DNA from: Argentina anserina
Lineage: Eukaryota > Streptophyta > Magnoliopsida > Rosales > Rosaceae
Assembly: GCF_933775445.1 (NCBI RefSeq)
Contig: NC_065877.1
Location: 30,566,001 to 30,630,000 of the forward strand
Direction of reading: 5' to 3'
Length of the DNA: 64,000 bases
Both the position numbers and the translations under genes were made by a program. Each line of letters opens with the position of its first letter. Positions within the stretch are counted from its first letter, which is position 1. Shown here piece by piece: positions 24,340 through 45,853 of this stretch. The notes beneath the pieces are model-generated. The model made no database searches and was not told the DNA's origin. It saw nothing but the letters and a program-made list of their open reading frames with translations.

Positions 24340-24900
24340 CTACATGTGGGTTTGAGGGGAGGTGTGTGTCCGATGTGGTAGGAAGGAGGTACGTATTGGA
24401 GAGGGAATGTTGGGTGTGGAGGTTTTAATTTCAGGTTGGATGTTCCTGTGTGTCAGGTAGGAATTGTTTATTTGATGTTTTTCCGTTCCGATGGGATTTG
24501 TATTTGTGGTAGGAGGGAGTTGACTATTACTAGAGAGTGTTGGGTCTTAAGGGTGTAATTTCTGGTTTGGTAGGATATTCTACCTATCTGATAGTATTTG
24601 TCTGTTGGATAGGAATGAGGTGCCTATTTGATAGAGGGGATTGGTTGTTGAGGTTGTAATTTCTGGTTTTGTAGGTGTGTTTTACCTTAAGTGGTATTAC
24701 TTACCTGTGGGACAGGAAGGAGGTGCCTATTCGATAGAGGGGGTTGGGTGTTAAGGTTGTAATTTTTTGTTATGTAGGTGTGCTCTACCTACGTGATAAT
24801 ACTTACATGTTAGATAGGAAAGAGGTGCCTATTCAATAGAGGGGGTAAGGTGTTAAGGTTGTAATTTTCTGGTTATGTAGGTGTGTTCTACCTACGTGTT
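24340..24900 (+). repeat. Diverged minisatellite, about 5 units of about 103 bp
   Basis: GAGGTGCCTATT-like motifs followed by GATAGAGGGGGTTGGGTG and AAGGTTGTAATTT recur near 24387, 24518, 24620, 24723 and 24825, mostly 102-103 bp apart. The right-hand units are the most alike. Confidence 0.75.
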
Positions 24901-25185
24901 AATACTTCATGTGTGATAGGAATAACTGATTGTGTGTAATGTAACCTGTGGTCAAAATTTTGTTTTATATCATGTATTGGCTTATGAATCCACCAAATGG
25001 ACAGTAAAGTTGTCGAATTTGATATGTGTATGTGACTTTGAGATTTTAAAACAAATTGCTTACTGATTGTAATTGTTGTTAAATTGGACATAAGAGTTTG
25101 TTTGGTCTGCAAGTGCTTACACTTGAGTCAATATATCCCTTAGGATTTAGTCCATTATTGTAATGATTTTCGTTGTTAGTATTTA

Positions 25186-25636
25186 ATGTTCAAGAGGGTT
25201 TACCTGATTTTATTTCTACATTTTCACAGATATTACAAGTCTCTGATCGCAAGAGAGTTCTCCCACCTAGAGTTTAAGTGTGACCTTCTCAAGTTTGGGC
25301 GACTTATGACTCATGAGTTAAGGGCGGACATTACTGTTAATAAGCTTCAACTGATGGGAACCACACCATTTAGTAGTTTGTTTGGAGCTTTTTTTTAGGG
25401 GAAAATAATAGTCTGCTTGTAGGAAATCTGACATGGACATTGTTACAATTCTGAAATGTTTTGACAAGAAAGAACATACTTTCCAGTTTGGGGATATTAA
25501 GGCTATGATATCAGCTAATGACATTGTAGAACTGTTTGGTTTAAATGTTGAAGGCCGTGAGATAAACCTTAACCAGAAGAAGAGAAAGGGGGATGGAGGG
25601 TTCATAAATAGACCATTTCCTTTTTCATTGATTTAG
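25186..25636 (+). pseudogene. Captured gene fragment resembling plant mobile domain / Ulp1-associated proteins
   Basis: Two adjacent frames carry LRADITVNKLQLMGTTPF and then FQFGDIKAMISANDIVELFG followed by LNVEGREI. The pattern of a TPF motif followed by an F-x-FGD...D(I/V)...GL-x-x-G run recalls plant mobile domain or Ulp1-linked transposon proteins. A frameshift and stop separate the two parts. Assignment is by pattern only. Confidence 0.35.
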
Positions 25637-27019
25637 GGAGATATTTTTCATTGTCAATGACAACTATATTTAGGGAGACAATTTCCTTTTTTAATTGAAA
25701 GGGCAAAAATGTAAACTGGGATAAATATATTGAATATATCAAATAATAGAAAAAACTCTATAAGGAATGTTGTTCTATGTTTTGGGTGTAGATTAAAAAA
25801 AGAAAAGGGTGTGGATGTATTTGAAAAGTGGGCTTGAAAATGGGTGTATCTCTAATTTTCCCTAGATTGAACCTCAATAATTCATACTTGGCAATTTCAA
25901 AATCAATAGATAGAAGAAAGATAATTAAAAAAGTTTTTACTTGAGAAATGTTGATTATTTAAGAAGAAGAAAACCATTTTACAATATATATTTATATATA
26001 TATATTAATCAGAAACTATAAGACATAATGAAACCAAAACAAATAACTAAAAGAAGAAAGTGTAGAAGAGATAACTAAATAACAAAGGTCAGAAGTGTAT
26101 AATGGGTAGAATCGGGAGGAATTTGGCTGAGAACAAATGTAAATACCATAAAAATAATGATATATACCTAATTTTTTTAAACCCCAAAAAACTTGATTGG
26201 GCTTGAGCCCGACCAGTCAATGCCTTGGATCCGCCCTGCCCATATTTATTTATGATTGTCAGTGAGGTTCTCTCTACGTTTAACCAAAGCAGTGGAAGAA
26301 AAACAGGTTTTGGGAATCAAGATTGGACTGAGGAGTCCCATTCTATCTCATCTCTTCTTTGCCGATGATGCTCTTTACCTTATGAAAGCTACAAACCCTA
26401 AAGCAGTTTGTGATTCTATCAATTCAGCTATGAGCAAGTTCTGGTGGGGTGATGAGAAGATTCATTGGAAAAAATGGGCTGATCTAGGGAAAAGTAAGAG
26501 CAATGAAAGTTTGGGATTTCGTGATCTTCATGAATTCAATCTTGCTCTATTGGCTAAGCAATGTTGGAGACTTCTCCAATTCCCTGACTCTATATGGGCT
26601 ATACCATGAAAGCTCGATATTTCCCTAAATGTTCTTTCTTCCAGGCTAAAAAAGGCCATCGTGCCTCTTGGAGTTGGTCTAGTTCGCTTGCAGCTAGAGA
26701 CTCTATACTTGTTGGTAGCAAGTGGCAGGTGTTAGATGGTCATTACCGAAAAAAAAAAGACATCATTTTGGATAGAAGTATGATTAGTGTATTTTTAATT
26801 TTTTATACACTTACAAACTACTTAAATATGTGAAGTAACAGAAACAAACTCCAACTTCTTTTTTGGAACAACAAAATTAAGAGTGCGAAAATAAAAACTC
26901 CTAGACACTAGAACTAGAAATTCTCAAATCAATGTTGAATCTTTGCAGTCAGCCCAAATGGTGTAACCAAGGATGCCATGTTAGCATGTCTAACTTATTC
27001 AAAGAACCATAGATATACC

Positions 27020-27223
27020 TTAAACGGCGAAATGAACCCCATCAAAGTCCACCTCCGACACCACCACCTCATCTTGGGCCTTAATGACCACAGGCCCAGT
27101 CTCCACAACTCCTAACTCCACAAGCCCAGGGGTATCCATCTGCATCATACGCTTGGGCCCAAAATGCCTTTTATGCGCCCTCTGCGGTCCTAATCTAGTT
27201 GACTTTCCTGACACATGCCCCAC
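27020..27223 (-). other. Possible LINE ORF1-like fragment
   Basis: A GC-richer patch with a minus-strand open frame containing STRLGPQRAHKRHFGPKRMM. Basic-Pro-Gly sequence of this kind is common in plant LINE ORF1 tails. The link is weak. Confidence 0.2.
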
Positions 27224-27704
27224 GCCCTAAGTTTTGGGCGTGTTCTTACTACCCGGAGGCCGACCCGACCCAACCTCTTCCTCTTCCTCTTCGGTGGGCT
27301 CACAGTCAACAGACAATCTTGGTTAATTTCAAGTTGATTAATACGTAATTAATCCACTTTTATTTATTTTGTAGGAAATAAGCGGATTTGTGGATATTAT
27401 AAAAAAATTGTCAAATTGGAGCGAAATGGGAGCTAAATGAGAATTTCCAAGAAAATGACGAATTGGTAGTTATTTTAATTAAGCAACTAAGGTTGAATAG
27501 TTAATTAACTAATTCAGCTTTATGCTCAATTGAGTAGCTAACCTGCACGTGATGTACATCCTTCATCACCAAACTTTCTCCTTTAGCCCATCATCCAATA
27601 CCAAGATGCCACGTGGTCATGACGATCTCTTCCACTACAGCCTCTCACAATTCCTACTTTTTTTTTTTTGGACAAGATCACAATTCCTACTACCACATGA
27701 TTCA

Positions 27705-28319
27705 TAGAGGTGACAAACTGGCGGTCCATTTTAAACGGATTAAAATTATGTCTATGTTGTGCTTAGACCGATTCATTTATTTTTCGTGTTGGACTTATAC
27801 CGACTCATTTGCTTAAATATTAAGCCCGTGTCCAAGCCCATATTGGACCCGTGCTGGGCTAAGAAATGGCTCGACCCGGCCTATTAACATTATAAGACAC
27901 AATTAACATTACAAAATTGTGTAATTAGAATCTTTGTTTTATATAAATATTTATAAAAGTAAATAAATAAAATACTATAACACATTTGATAATCTTATTT
28001 TTAAAACGTATGTCAAAACTATGACTTTTTATCACTACTTTGATGATATTTATGACATAATGTAATTAAAATAATGAAATAATCAAGAGGTTTATATTTA
28101 AAAAGTATAATATTCAATTCTCATTATTATAATTATTTAAATATTTATATAAATAATATAAAATTATGTGTTTAACGGGCTGGCTCATGAATTTATAGTG
28201 TTCGAGCCGTGCCGGGTCTAAAAACGGGCTCGGGCCAGGCCCATGTGCTAGAATATCTAGGCCCAGCCCGGCCCATTACAATAACGGGCTTGGGCTTTTC
28301 GATCCACTTGCCACCTCTA
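27705..28319. mobile_element. Short non-autonomous hAT-type element
   Basis: It begins TAGAGGTGACAAACTGG and ends CACTTGCCACCTCTA, which are inverted repeats of the hAT TAGAGGTGGCAA type. Subterminal GGGC/GCCC-rich blocks lie at both ends with an AT-rich middle, typical of these 0.6-kb elements. ATTCA flanks both ends, but a full 8-bp duplication is not clear. Confidence 0.7.
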
Positions 28320-28369
28320 ATTCATATAAAATCAAACCCTTCATTTCATTACATTTTAATTCCAAACTA

Positions 28370-28401
<32 letters not shown>

Positions 28402-30740
28402 CTAATTGAGTCTTGGTGCATGAATTTGGGGAATCGACCACTCTCTTTGTTGTATGTTAAGATTTGTGATGTGTGATGTAGTTGGTGGTTCTTGTGTACA
28501 CTAGCTTCATGTAATTAGTGTGATGAGTCAAGTATTTATTTGATCTAGAATAGTGAATAATTAAGTTTTCTATTTCTTGTACTCTTTGCCTTTAATCCTA
28601 TTGTTGTGGCTCTAAGGCGGCTTGATAGTTAGGGTTAGAGAGTTCATTCTTACCTTAATCGGAATAGTGGATACCATAGGAGAAATTTACCTAGTGGTCT
28701 TGACCGACATTGGGTATGAAACTAAGTAGCCATGACATTTTAAGCGGGTAAACTATTGCATGCTTAAATCCCTAATTTATAGAACTCTTCGCCTTTAGTT
28801 TATGTTTTAGTAGCCCTGATAATGTATTAGTCCATAAATTAGAGAGTCCACATTTGCCTTAGTCAGAAATGTGAATACCCTTAAGGAAATTCAACTTAGT
28901 GGCCTTGATCAGCATTAAGTACGTGATTTGGTACTCATAAATATATATATATATATATATATATGTATGCTTGCTTGAAATGTGTTGTTACATTGAAATC
29001 GCTAGATGGATCTCTAATACCCAAATCTCCCTCTCTTTTAGTTTCATTCATTTTTATTCATTTGTCTTTATTATATTAGTTTAGGATCTCCAATTAATCA
29101 TATAAATTCTCAACACTTATCGATTCATTGTAAATATATATCACTAGTCTAAAGTTGTGATTAGGCTTTGGTGCAACCTAGTCCGAGCATTTATAAGGTT
29201 TTGTGCCTTAGAGTAGTATTTTCTTTATTTTATTTTCTTGTTATTTTATTTGTACTAGTGACTTTAGGTACCGATTAGTCTAAGATTGTGGATTAGTCAC
29301 TAATCCCCGAGATATGATAAACTTTGGGCTAAATACTTCTCTTACCTAACAATGATACGTTCGTTTGCGTGTATTGTGTCCGAGTCAATGTATGAAGATT
29401 ATACGTACTTGTTTCTTTAGGAGAAGGATAAAACACCACACAATGTCATTGTTTGCTTCAAAGCTAGGTAGCGGAGAATCGGGGATATATGTTTAAACGA
29501 CGTGCATGCTAATTAAGCCGACTAGTTATGCTTTCCGGGCTCAAGTTCAAAATTATAATTGGTCTTTTCCCAGACAGATCAAGACCTATATATGCCTCTG
29601 GTCCAATCTGCAATATTCGAACAGCCCACAAATACGTTGGGCAGGGAAGCAATCAGGCAATCAGCCAAACTTTGTCATTCCCTATTTTCTCTTTCTTCTT
29701 CTCAACAGAAAAAATCAAAAAATTAGAAAACAAAAATGCCTCTTTTGTCTAACCAATAGAGGCACATGTGGTGCTCATCAATCATCATACCATCCCAACC
29801 CAGCCAATAGAGGAGAAGGTTGTAGCCGGGTCTCGTAGTGGAGACTTGTAATCAAACGGGCAATGGGCGCATTCAAGTGAGTAACGGGTGACTGGGTGAG
29901 GGAGACCCTTGCTCGATAAAGAGTGGTTGTCTTGGTTTGTTCACTTTGATGAAGTTACATGTTTAAGGGCGTGTTTCACCCTAATGGTGTAGCAATCCAC
30001 AAAAGGTTGTAATCATCCCTCAATTATTCCACACAATCCCAATTCCCAATCCGGCCCTAGAAAATTTCCAGGATTCAATTTGAGAGAGCTCTTTCAATTC
30101 CCAGGACCAGGGACGAGGTTAATTAAGGACTATATATTAGTGATACATCATACTCAACCCTATCAGATGCTTGTCAAACATAGCAATGCCCTTGATCAGA
30201 ATGAAACCATATTGTACCTTAAGGAAGGTCCCCCTCCATTTTCCTTTATGGCACTAAATTAACAAGGGACCAAGCAATCACAACCATGTTATGGACTGCA
30301 AGAGTGCAAGTTGCATAGTGAGGAGCAATCAAAATATATATATATATATATATATAGTTCAAACTAAGGTGTGCAATATCTTTAGTGCGCAACAAAAAAT
30401 TATGTGATATAGAAATCTCACTAATATATATAGTTCTTGTTTGGTCCCTTATTTTTAGTTCTGTAAATAAATGTGGCAGTTTTGTCTTGTTCATTTTCAC
30501 AATATTGTTATCCGTGGCCAGTTGATGTTGAGCTGCATCCATAAGGCCTCAGATTCCCCATTTCAATCACTCCCCCCCCCCCCCCCCCCCCCAACTTTGA
30601 ATACACACTCTACCGGCCACCTTCTGCAACTTAACCTATTCAATTATTATCATCCTAACACATTTGGAAAAAAAAAATTATTAATCAATTTAGTGTAAGT
30701 TGGCAATATTTTTCTCTTCAAAAAGATGAATATTTGGAGG
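28320..30740. other. Intergenic region with microsatellites and a diverged repeat pair
   Basis: TA microsatellites lie at about 28377-28400, 28940-28963 and 30333-30355. Two related blocks at about 28575-28750 and 28785-28945 share CTTNGCCTTTA, TTAGAGAGT, GCCTTAGTCNGAAATGTG-type and GTGGNCTTGA motifs, an old tandem duplication. A run of 21 C lies at 30572-30592. No gene is supported. Confidence 0.5.
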
Positions 30741-30752
30741 TTTTTTAAATCC

Positions 30753-30760
30753 TATAAAAT
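30753..30760 (+). promoter_or_regulatory. TATA box of the subtilase gene
   Basis: TATAAAAT lies 56-63 bp upstream of the ATG at 30816, a normal distance for a short leader. Confidence 0.55.
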
Positions 30761-30815
30761 CCGAACTTCCTGTTTCAACCAAGGAGCAAGAAACAAGAGT
30801 CAAGCAAAGCAAGCA

Positions 30816-36204
<5,389 letters not shown>

Positions 36205-36746
36205 AGAAGAAGTAAGCAAATCTGCTTCATCTATTTTGACAGTACCTCATCACCTAGTTTCACTGGTTTTTTCATTATAGCCTAGTAGATAATCTTAGTT
36301 GCTAGGTTGATGATTTTTTTTTGGTCAATCTAGGTTGATGATGATCTGCAATAATTGACTGGAAGTGAACATTGTTCGAGCTTAGTTTATTATTAACGAA
36401 AAGCTAGCCTACAAGTACTTTTACGCATCATTCGATTCAGGCCGGTTGTGTTGAGCATTCATGAACTAGTTATTGTACTAGTACGTTGCTTTCAGCCAAA
36501 TACTTGGAATGGATATAACGAGTGACATTGAGATCGAATGTGGATCTATATATAACTCTAAATAAATTGTGCAAACTGCAAAGAAGGATTAATTAGACCA
36601 AAAATAACTAAAAGCTTACTGGAGGTGAACTTTACAAAGATTTAATTATGTTATAACATGGAAATTCATTAAGATTCATAGATAAGCTTGATAATTAATC
36701 AGCTAGCTCCACCAATGAATAATGATCGATGAGTAGTTGCTTGCGA
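36205..36746. other. Convergent 3' spacer between the subtilase and P450 genes
   Basis: About 540 bp that must hold both 3' UTRs. No other feature seen. Confidence 0.6.
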
Positions 36747-39822
<3,076 letters not shown>

Positions 39823-39915
39823 TGTCACAGGCTAGCTCAGGGAGGTAGAATGGAATCAATGATGGCGATGATGATGCTCTCTGTGTGTAGGAAAGTGTGA
39901 GGAGCCGAGCTAGGG

Positions 39916-39923
39916 TATTTATA
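39916..39923 (-). promoter_or_regulatory. TATA box of the P450 gene
   Basis: On the minus strand TATAAATA lies about 95 bp before the ATG at 39822. Confidence 0.65.
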
Positions 39924-39929
39924 CTACGT

Positions 39930-41935
39930 ACAAGGTTACCCGTCTGTTGGGACATGAGACAAGGAGGATATAAAGCTGGGTTTTTAAATTACCATAGATT
40001 ATTACTATCGGTGAATCAACTTTGTCAGAAGGTCGTGGAAAATGAAGTAAGCCTATTCTGCAAGCCTAGGATCTTGACCACTGCTACAGTGTAACAGAGT
40101 CGCAGAGGAGAGAGGGAGAGAGATTAACTAATATGATAGCTTATTAGCTTTTCTGGTCTGATACAATAAGAATTGTATCACATTAGCTTTATGCCATAAC
40201 ATCGATTATTAGTGTATTAAGCTGAAACCAGATGATGATATGGGTACCAATTCTTAGTGCGACAACTAGACTTATACCAAAACACATAAACAATGCCATT
40301 AAAGTTAGGGCTACGTTGCCCTGCAAAGAGATTTGTTTACTACTTTTTCTCTGGGCAGAAGATTTGATTCATTTGAAGTTTTGAACCCTATATAATTCTA
40401 ATGATCTAATCTACTAATTAGTCTTAATACAGCAGTTCGTAAATTTGTGAGTTCAGTTAAACCACGAGAACAAGGTTTAATCATCCATTAAGTATTTTAA
40501 TTAGTGATTGTACACGCACTAATTGATTAAATAATCTTCTTGATTTATATTTAGGTTTGCTTTTACTTTGTTTCTTTCTGCTAACCCAACGCATTGGAAG
40601 TAGCTGCTAGATTGAGCAACCCATGCATGCACATGGACACCCTATGCTTGTGTAAGAACTTTAAGCTTTCAACTTATTTGATTAATCGAAGCAGAAGGAA
40701 AAAAAACTTAATTATTTGATGCTATAGAATGATTATTTGATGCTACAGATTAATTATTTGATGATCCTGACTTAAACAAAGTACAAAAACTAACAAAGTA
40801 TAACTTGCTTTACCTAGTCAACATGATCTAATGTGATACTTTTTAATTAACTTAATCACATGCCCTTTAATCTATTGGGATTATCGCATAACACCATACA
40901 TGCAATACAATATGTACGTATAGTTACTCTAATTTACTTTTAGAAGTTAATAAGTAATACAGTAATTTGATCACTTAAACATAAGTAAGTCGACGTAGAT
41001 TATGCTGCATGCACGCTCGTACTCGTTTTTGCCTCTGAGTTCTGATGTATATATATGCCAATTAATTATCAATCTCGAAAATTGCAGTAATTCGTAATCG
41101 TATAGAAATTAATTATGTACTGTCAGCAAAGATCTTAAGTACTGAACTTGAATCATGCATCCAATGCAAGTTGATCGAAGATGCGGTCCATGAAGTTCAA
41201 GTGTCAATGGAGATGGCTAGATTAGTAGTATAATAAACTTTCTGATGATCGATCAAAAAATATTACTAGGGAATTCTTCTCAGCTATTACTCTATGTGCA
41301 GATTCTGATGAGTCAAAGCACGATTTGCAATATATGCTTCTTGGGTTCTTCAATTGTATCCCAAAGACCATTTTCCTCGAGGAAACCAAAACATATGATC
41401 CCCAAATATTGTGGTTGACTGCAGTTTTCACGGAGGTACGTACTATATATGAAAAAATATTACATGTATCCGGAATATAGTTTAGGTAGCTTACTTTTAA
41501 TATTATTGGTCGATATGTATTGATTGCATATATATATATATAATTATTATATATCCGGTATATAATTTATGTGACTTACTCATTTAATGTTATTGATTTA
41601 TTTTTTACTGTGTTTATTTCTGATTGGTTACTAATATTTAAATAATATTTTCTTTTTTCACCACGTGCATATTTACCACATCATAAAGTAATATGATTCG
41701 TTGTGTACACCATATAACAGTGTCACATGATGTATCGGCGGGTAAACAAAATTATTACTCGTTGGATATAATCGAAATACAAAATATAGATGAAGTAAAC
41801 AGAAGAAATCACATACATATACATTTGAATTCCAGACAATAGTGGTATTGCGATCTACTCTCGGCCATGTCGGTTTTTAATGTTGCAAATCATATTGAGA
41901 TTAATTATGACTACCCTTCAATTTTCTATATATAT
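39930..41935. other. Intergenic region upstream of the P450
   Basis: AT-rich, with many ATGCAT/GATCGA palindromic hexamers. A minus-strand open frame at 41222-41431 has no family match. No gene is supported. Confidence 0.5.
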
Positions 41936-41942
41936 ATAGTTT

Positions 41943-43190
41943 TTTTTAGGAAATACGATAAATTATATTAAATTAACAAAGAAAATACATTTGAGAGATG
42001 CAATAGCATCGGAATGAAGCTAAATAAAACAAAATGCACAAGTGCATTTGTAAAAGCAATAAAAGATAACAAGACCCATACGAACGACTCAATGTGACTA
42101 TAACCAGAGAACCAAATGTCGCACAACATCGTTGCACTGCATAAATTAAAACAGTGATAGTTTTGAGAAAAATCAGTAGCCAGAATCGTAACAGTAACCG
42201 TAATAGGACCGCTCTAAATGGTGTGAAAGGAACACAAGATGTGACCCGAGAAACACAAAGGTGACTACGGACGTACTCCCCTCGAGATACGTATATGTAA
42301 CCGTACAACCTCGAGACGTTCCCTCGTGACGTTAGCAACAAAACTCCCAGTAACCAGAACCAAGGAATTGGGCAAACAGAAGCCCACAAATGCCAACCAC
42401 CAGGGTCCTAAACCCGAGCCCAGCAGTGAATGGGCCTCAAAGACCAAGCATCAACATGTCCAAATTGACCAAAGCCCAACTTGGAGCACCCAAAACCACT
42501 ATGGACACCCAACCCAGATCTACAATCCATGGAAACCCATGCTTCCAACTGGCGGCCACCACCTGCGTCATACTCACCGGCAACTGACACCATCAACCTA
42601 AGACGATAGCCCCACCTCGCCAAGGACCACCCTGCATCGCCGAACCACCCTTGAACATGATGAGAGAGTAAGATGCAACGCGGAAAGAAACCCCAGCAAC
42701 CCGATCTGGTCACAACAACCCCGCACAGGTGCACCTAAGCCTAATCGGCCACAACCATGACCAGATCACATATCACACCACCACCAGATCATGTTTCCCG
42801 ACGCCACCTGTCGCTGAAAACCAAGGGGCTGAAGTCGGGTCCCATATCAGTCACTTGAAGAGTTCAAGTTGAAGTTTTCCTCTGACGTCGTCACATCCCA
42901 ATCGAAAAATTCTCTGATCTACCAACACCATACACAACAAACCTTTGTTCCCTCCACCACTCACAGCCACCCAAAGGCAGCCTTTGAACCCCAAAGAATG
43001 ATCCAAATTGTGAAGCCAACTTTGACCACTCTTGGAAACATCAATCGACAAGAGTCGAACTGATTGTGAACGACACTAAGGTCGAAGGGGACGCCAATCG
43101 AGGAGAAGAGGCGGTGCCGGAGTGGACGGGAAACCAATGGAGAAGCCGCCGCACGCCCAAACCTAGCAGAGCACTGCTAAAGTATTTGAT
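41943..43190 (-). mobile_element. Retroposon-like block ending in an A tract
   Basis: This 1.25-kb island is GC-rich towards its right end and becomes AT-rich to the left. On the minus strand it starts near GCTAGGTTTGGGCGTGCGG and ends TTATCGTATTTCCTAAAAAAAA, the look of a non-LTR retroposon with a 3' poly(A) tail. It has scattered short open frames but no reverse transcriptase. I could not fix the 5' boundary or a target duplication. Confidence 0.45.
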
Positions 43191-43194
43191 AATT

Positions 43195-45850
43195 TTATTT
43201 GTTCCACATTTTTTTAAATATTAGTGTCACGTGCATGTATACATGAGGAGAGGCTAATATTTGCGGGTTTGTCTGTGGTGCATTTTATATATGTTATGTA
43301 TACGAGATTGTGTGGCTTACAATTGATGTTATTTTTATAACATCACTCATAATGTAATGATGACTGCATGATATCGAGATGCATAATAAACATTAATGTG
43401 TAATAATTTTTTTTTAAATGAAAAGATAAATGTGAGGAGCGCAAAGAGTATATAGTATATGAAGATAAAATTTAATATCACTAACTGAAAATATGAATTA
43501 CATATAAAATCTAAAAATTAGGGGTTGCCATAGTCACTTCAAAGCCCATACGTATCTCCGTCCTGCGTTAATGATTTGTAAATGAAACGAGCGACTAAAA
43601 TCGCATATTGTTCCAGGGATCCCATTGTCCCATGGTTCGATTCATTTTAGGATTAATTTTTAGCCATGAATTGGTTTCTTCTTACTCTTCTTTAAAAACG
43701 GTTCGATAGTTTTGACTCTATTCTTGTCCCATGTCTACTTGTCTTATCTTGATCTCTTCCTCCATCGATCCTGCTAAGTAAAAATAAACAGTAGAACTGA
43801 TCGATCACGTCGTACGTCTACATCATATCGATCATGTCACTGCATGTGCAGGGATATATATATATATATATATATATGTGCATGGAACATTTTACTCTGT
43901 ATTGTTATGGAGAATCAATATATTCCCCGCGCGCATGCATATACTGATATCCATAATAGTAAAGTCCTCGCAGTACTTTAACGTATTGATCATACACATG
44001 GTATGGGCGAACTAGATCCATAATGAATCATATAGCAAGTTTTGTAACAAAGTAATTTGTCGATCAAAAGGGAACTGGTAATTTTGGGTGGATTTAAACA
44101 CCAGAAAATATTATTCATGATATCGTCTCCGCATGCCCGTACTTGAGGTGAGGCCAACGAGGCACCAGCCCCTCAGGTACCAAATGTTAAGAACTTAATT
44201 ATCAGCCCTTCGGATAAGAAATGGCAACACAATAGTTGTCATTGGATTTTCATTCTCGTACGATCATTAGAGAGCACCACTCTTGGAGCTCACCTCAGGT
44301 CTCGAAATCTTAGGTCCAGCCATGCGTCTTCGGTCCAAACACTTAAATATACTAGTGTGTCGATCGCTTCTCATATTCTCATACAATTCATAGGGCTCTG
44401 GAATTTTTTGCAGTTGCGTCATTCTCGGTAAATTTGTCATGGAGTTACAAGATTAGATCGAAAAGCAAACTCTAATGTATAGTTTCAGATAACTATTAAC
44501 AGAAACAAAGTGATCGAGGTCGGTCGCAGTGGAAAGAGCAATGGCCGGCTGGCCGGCTAGGTAGGTGATCGAACAGGTGATGATGTCAAATGTGGTGGAA
44601 TGGTGATGCACGTGCAGGCCATGTGGTCCTACGAAAGATGATGATCGGAAGAGAATCATTGCCCGTGGGGGCTTGACCTAGCTAAGCTAAGCTTATAGAG
44701 ACAGGCATATATGAATGAAGGAATTATTTAGGTCCGGCCACCCGTGCGTGTCAGTAATACTAGATCGAAGGCAAAGGCATGCAACCCAAATGGGGTCGAC
44801 TAGTACAATAAAAGGAGCATAGGATGGAATCAAAATAAGCAGCCAATCTATTTATATATGTGCTCTCTAGCTACAAGAATAAAGTCTGCCTTCTTTCTCT
44901 TTTAATAAGTACGTTACAAGTTGTCATTTTCTTTTGAGATAATCAACCTAACTTCATCTAGAAGAAAATACAATTATATATGTAAGTTGGTGAAAGCAGA
45001 CGGCGGAAAAGCCCTATGCAATTTGTTGACGTTCAGATACATGTAGGGGTGAAAGAGCCGAAAAGCATGTGTTGGTGGATCGATCGATCGATCAACTTAA
45101 AGCGCTCCGTCTTTCCCTCAAATTGCTAGTATAAGTAAAAGGATTCTCATATGAGAAGATACATAAAACAAAGTGAAAGAAGGCGGTGACAAAACTTTCT
45201 CGTCTTTCTTCTATTCATCGGTAACAAGTGCATTGTGCGGGTGTAAGGCTAGTTGATCGCCGGTATCTCAAAGTAGAAACCACAAAGCCACCCGTAACTA
45301 TTTAATCCATTTGCAAATGATGATAAAGACCAAAGGACCATATAGGCCTACGTACTGATCGAGTCCAATCATTCAAGAACGAAAACTATTTAAAAACCCT
45401 CAATAGCCATTCATTTCAGGGAGTTTTCAATATCCACCACAAACTGGTACTTGATCGACATCCTTCTTTATTATTATCTCTACAGCTTCATTCACATACT
45501 GAATTGGAATAACTTCTACATTCGGATATATCTTGTGAGTAGCACAAAAGTCGATCATTTCAATTCTTGTGTTTGTTTTGTTCCTCCTGTTGTGATTGAA
45601 CTCTTTAATTTATATGCAAAATTATGCGCTCATGTAAAATGAAAGGCTAAAACATGTACATGTAACAAGGTTTAAAGAACTCAATTTGATTTAACTTGGG
45701 ACACCAACAAGGAAAAAAACACCAGCAGTCTTCAGTAATGACATGTATAACTCGATCGACTGATCTCCAGATGCTGTATCAATAATAAAGTCCAATGAAT
45801 TGGTCATTGCATGCATAAAGGATTAAGGTTAATTATTGTTCTTATGTGTA
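43195..45850. other. Intergenic region without a supported gene
   Basis: AT-rich DNA with a TA run at about 43856-43876 and a GATC run at 45077-45092. The open frames are short and show no domain. Confidence 0.5.
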
Positions 45851-45853
45851 ATA

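Larger units (their letters stand above)
23628..26238. mobile_element. hAT-like DNA element inserted in the LINE
   Basis: The left end, CAGTGACGAATCCAGG, and the right end, inverted as CAGGGCGGATCCAAGG, form imperfect terminal inverted repeats of hAT type. The flanking 8-mers CTTATATT (23620-23627) and CCCATATT (26239-26246) match at 6 of 8, consistent with an aged 8-bp target duplication inside the LINE SPYLF codons. The 2.6-kb interior has no transposase that I can see. It holds a minisatellite (24340-24900) and gene-like fragments (25186-25636), so it is non-autonomous. Confidence 0.7.
22896..26800 (+). mobile_element. Broken LINE (L1-type non-LTR retrotransposon) with an internal hAT-like insertion
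   Basis: Reverse-transcriptase pieces lie on both sides of 23628-26238. The left part has WGSALHGV, then after a frameshift near 23150 LKTPGLDGFPGLLYQRYW, VVLIPKVP, PISLCNNSYKILAKALANCL and NVFVPERQIHDSVLLAHEA. The right part resumes at PYLFMIVSEVLS, then LSHLFFADDALYLMKA with the catalytic FADD, and a later segment with KFWWGDEKIHWKKWADL, ALLAKQCWRLLQ and KARYFPKCSFFQA. Frameshifts, stops and a missing palm segment before the insertion show it is dead. Confidence 0.85.
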
